Source: Novosphingobium endophyticum
Lineage (GTDB): Bacteria > Pseudomonadota > Alphaproteobacteria > Sphingomonadales > Sphingomonadaceae
Direction of reading: 5' to 3'
Assembly: GCF_014640675.1 (NCBI RefSeq)
Contig: NZ_BMHK01000017.1
Coordinates: 1-64,000, forward strand
DNA length: 64,000 nt
A program made the position numbers and the translations under genes. The notes beneath the pieces were generated by a model, which was given only the letters and a program-made list of their open reading frames with translations, was not told where the DNA came from and did not search any database. This document shows, piece after piece, positions 63,312 to 64,000 of this stretch (its first letter is position 1; each line of letters opens with the position of its first letter).

Positions 63312-64000
63312 CGCTGTCTGGCAAACGCCCGAGGCCGTCAGGCGCCTCGCCAAGCGCCACGCCGCCGAGCGCCGGTTCAGGCTGCTCGGGCTTTCGGCGA
63401 TCGTCCTTTCGCTCGCCTTCCTGGCGCTGCTGCTGGTGATCATGCTCGAGAACGGGCTCGGCGGGCTGGACTGGCAGTTCCTGACGGGGTCGGACTCGAC
63501 CAATGCCGATCTTGCCGGCGTGTGGGGCGCCGCCAAGGGATCGCTGCTGACGATGCTCGTCACGCTGGTGCTGTCGTTTCCGATGGGTGTGCTGTCCGCC
63601 GTCTATCTTGAGGAATTCGCGCCCAGGGCGCGCTGGATCGAGTGGATCGAGGTTTCGATCAACAACCTTGCCGCCGTGCCATCGATCATTTTCGGCCTGC
63701 TCGGGCTTGCGGTCTTCATCAACACGCTCGGGATGCCGCGCTCGTCGCCGCTGGTGGGCGGCTTGACGCTGGCGCTGATGACGATGCCGGTCATCGTCAT
63801 TTCCGGCCGCAACGCGATCAAGGCCGTGCCGCCCTCGATCCGCGACGCGGCCCTGGCGGTGGGCGCGAGCAAGGTGCAGACGGTGTTTCACCACGTCGTC
63901 CCGCTGGCGCTGCCCGGCATCCTCACCGGTACGATCATCGGCATGGCGCGCGCGCTTGGCGAGACCGCGCCGCTGCTGATGATCGGCATGCGCGCCTTTG
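63304..64000 (+). CDS. pstA: Phosphate ABC transporter permease PstA (partial)
   Basis: At least 232 codons, open at the right edge. An N-terminal cytoplasmic part (KRHAAERRFR) and first helix (about 28-48) are followed by GAAKGSLLTMLVTLVLSFPMG, AVPSIIFGLLGLAVFI and the EAA-type loop ALAVGASKVQTVFHHVVPLALPG. It is the second channel subunit; pstB, phoU and phoB are expected beyond the edge. Its ATG overlaps the pstC end. Confidence 0.92.
   Translation, partial: MSNAVWQTPEAVRRLAKRHAAERRFRLLGLSAIVLSLAFLALLLVIMLENGLGGLDWQFLTGSDSTNADLAGVWGAAKGSLLTMLVTLVLSFPMGVLSAVYLEEFAPRARWIEWIEVSINNLAAVPSIIFGLLGLAVFINTLGMPRSSPLVGGLTLALMTMPVIVISGRNAIKAVPPSIRDAALAVGASKVQTVFHHVVPLALPGILTGTIIGMARALGETAPLLMIGMRAF

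Noticed and set aside
1..64000. CRISPR array or complete prophage
   Set aside because: No regularly spaced direct repeats and no phage structural genes were seen anywhere in the window.

Overview
The window looks like a chromosomal segment of an alphaproteobacterium of the order Sphingomonadales (Novosphingobium/Erythrobacter-like). This is inferred from high GC, an Entner-Doudoroff operon that carries a PEP carboxylase homologue, an RcdA/DUF1465 gene, pairs of DUF465 microproteins, the ftsEX-DUF218-plsC order and GC-rich palindromic intergenic repeats. Nearly everything is core metabolism and cell-envelope biology. The clearest mobile DNA is at the left edge.

Layout. 1-1715: the end of an IS630-like transposase and a tyrosine integrase next to tRNA-Leu(GAG). 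The integrase reading frame is broken by a 43-bp tandem duplication. 1889-5762: a zinc-ribbon membrane protein, divergent from ftsE-ftsX-ydcF-plsC. 5810-9673: arogenate/prephenate dehydrogenase and hisC, divergent from metX-metW. 9701-11403: small regulators and a repeat-rich, apparently non-coding stretch. 11559-16710: nadA, a membrane protein, an MBL hydrolase, glpK, rcdA and a DUF465 gene. 16935-22868: a second DUF465 gene, ptsP (EI-Ntr), a RodZ-like protein, cpoB and tilS. 22881-27146: an L,D-transpeptidase, NADP-glutamate dehydrogenase, an orphan Pycsar-effector-like membrane protein and a LuxR regulator with a degenerate receiver. 27292-29321: an IclR remnant, an SDR and an SMP-30 protein. 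29774-38453: the large NAD-glutamate dehydrogenase, an Lrp/AsnC regulator, and phenylalanine/tyrosine catabolism (phhA-hppD-VOC-maiA). 38469-38964: an AT-richer small gene between inverted repeats. 38983-45076: an arginine succinyltransferase operon (DUF1338-astD-M20-astA-astB). 45151-48196: an NTF2/SDR/NTF2 cluster divergent from a beta-hydroxyacid dehydrogenase. 48215-56124: zwf-edd-glk-eda-ppc. 56409-64000: phoR, two OprP-type porins with Pho boxes, and pstS-pstC-pstA running off the right edge.

The metabolic genes connect. Arginine, phenylalanine and tyrosine are broken down toward glutamate, fumarate and acetoacetate. Two glutamate dehydrogenases link glutamate to 2-oxoglutarate. Glucose flows through the Entner-Doudoroff route, with a PEPC homologue for anaplerosis. 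The right end is a phosphate-starvation regulon in which PhoR, outer-membrane porins and the Pst ABC transporter are adjacent.

I found no CRISPR array, complete prophage or obvious new multi-gene defence system. The best leads are the orphan Pycsar-like effector, the non-standard arginine operon (M20 hydrolase and DUF1338 protein, no astE), an SDR that has lost its catalytic tyrosine between two NTF2-like proteins, the divergent PEPC, and the inverted-repeat-flanked ORF near 38.5 kb.
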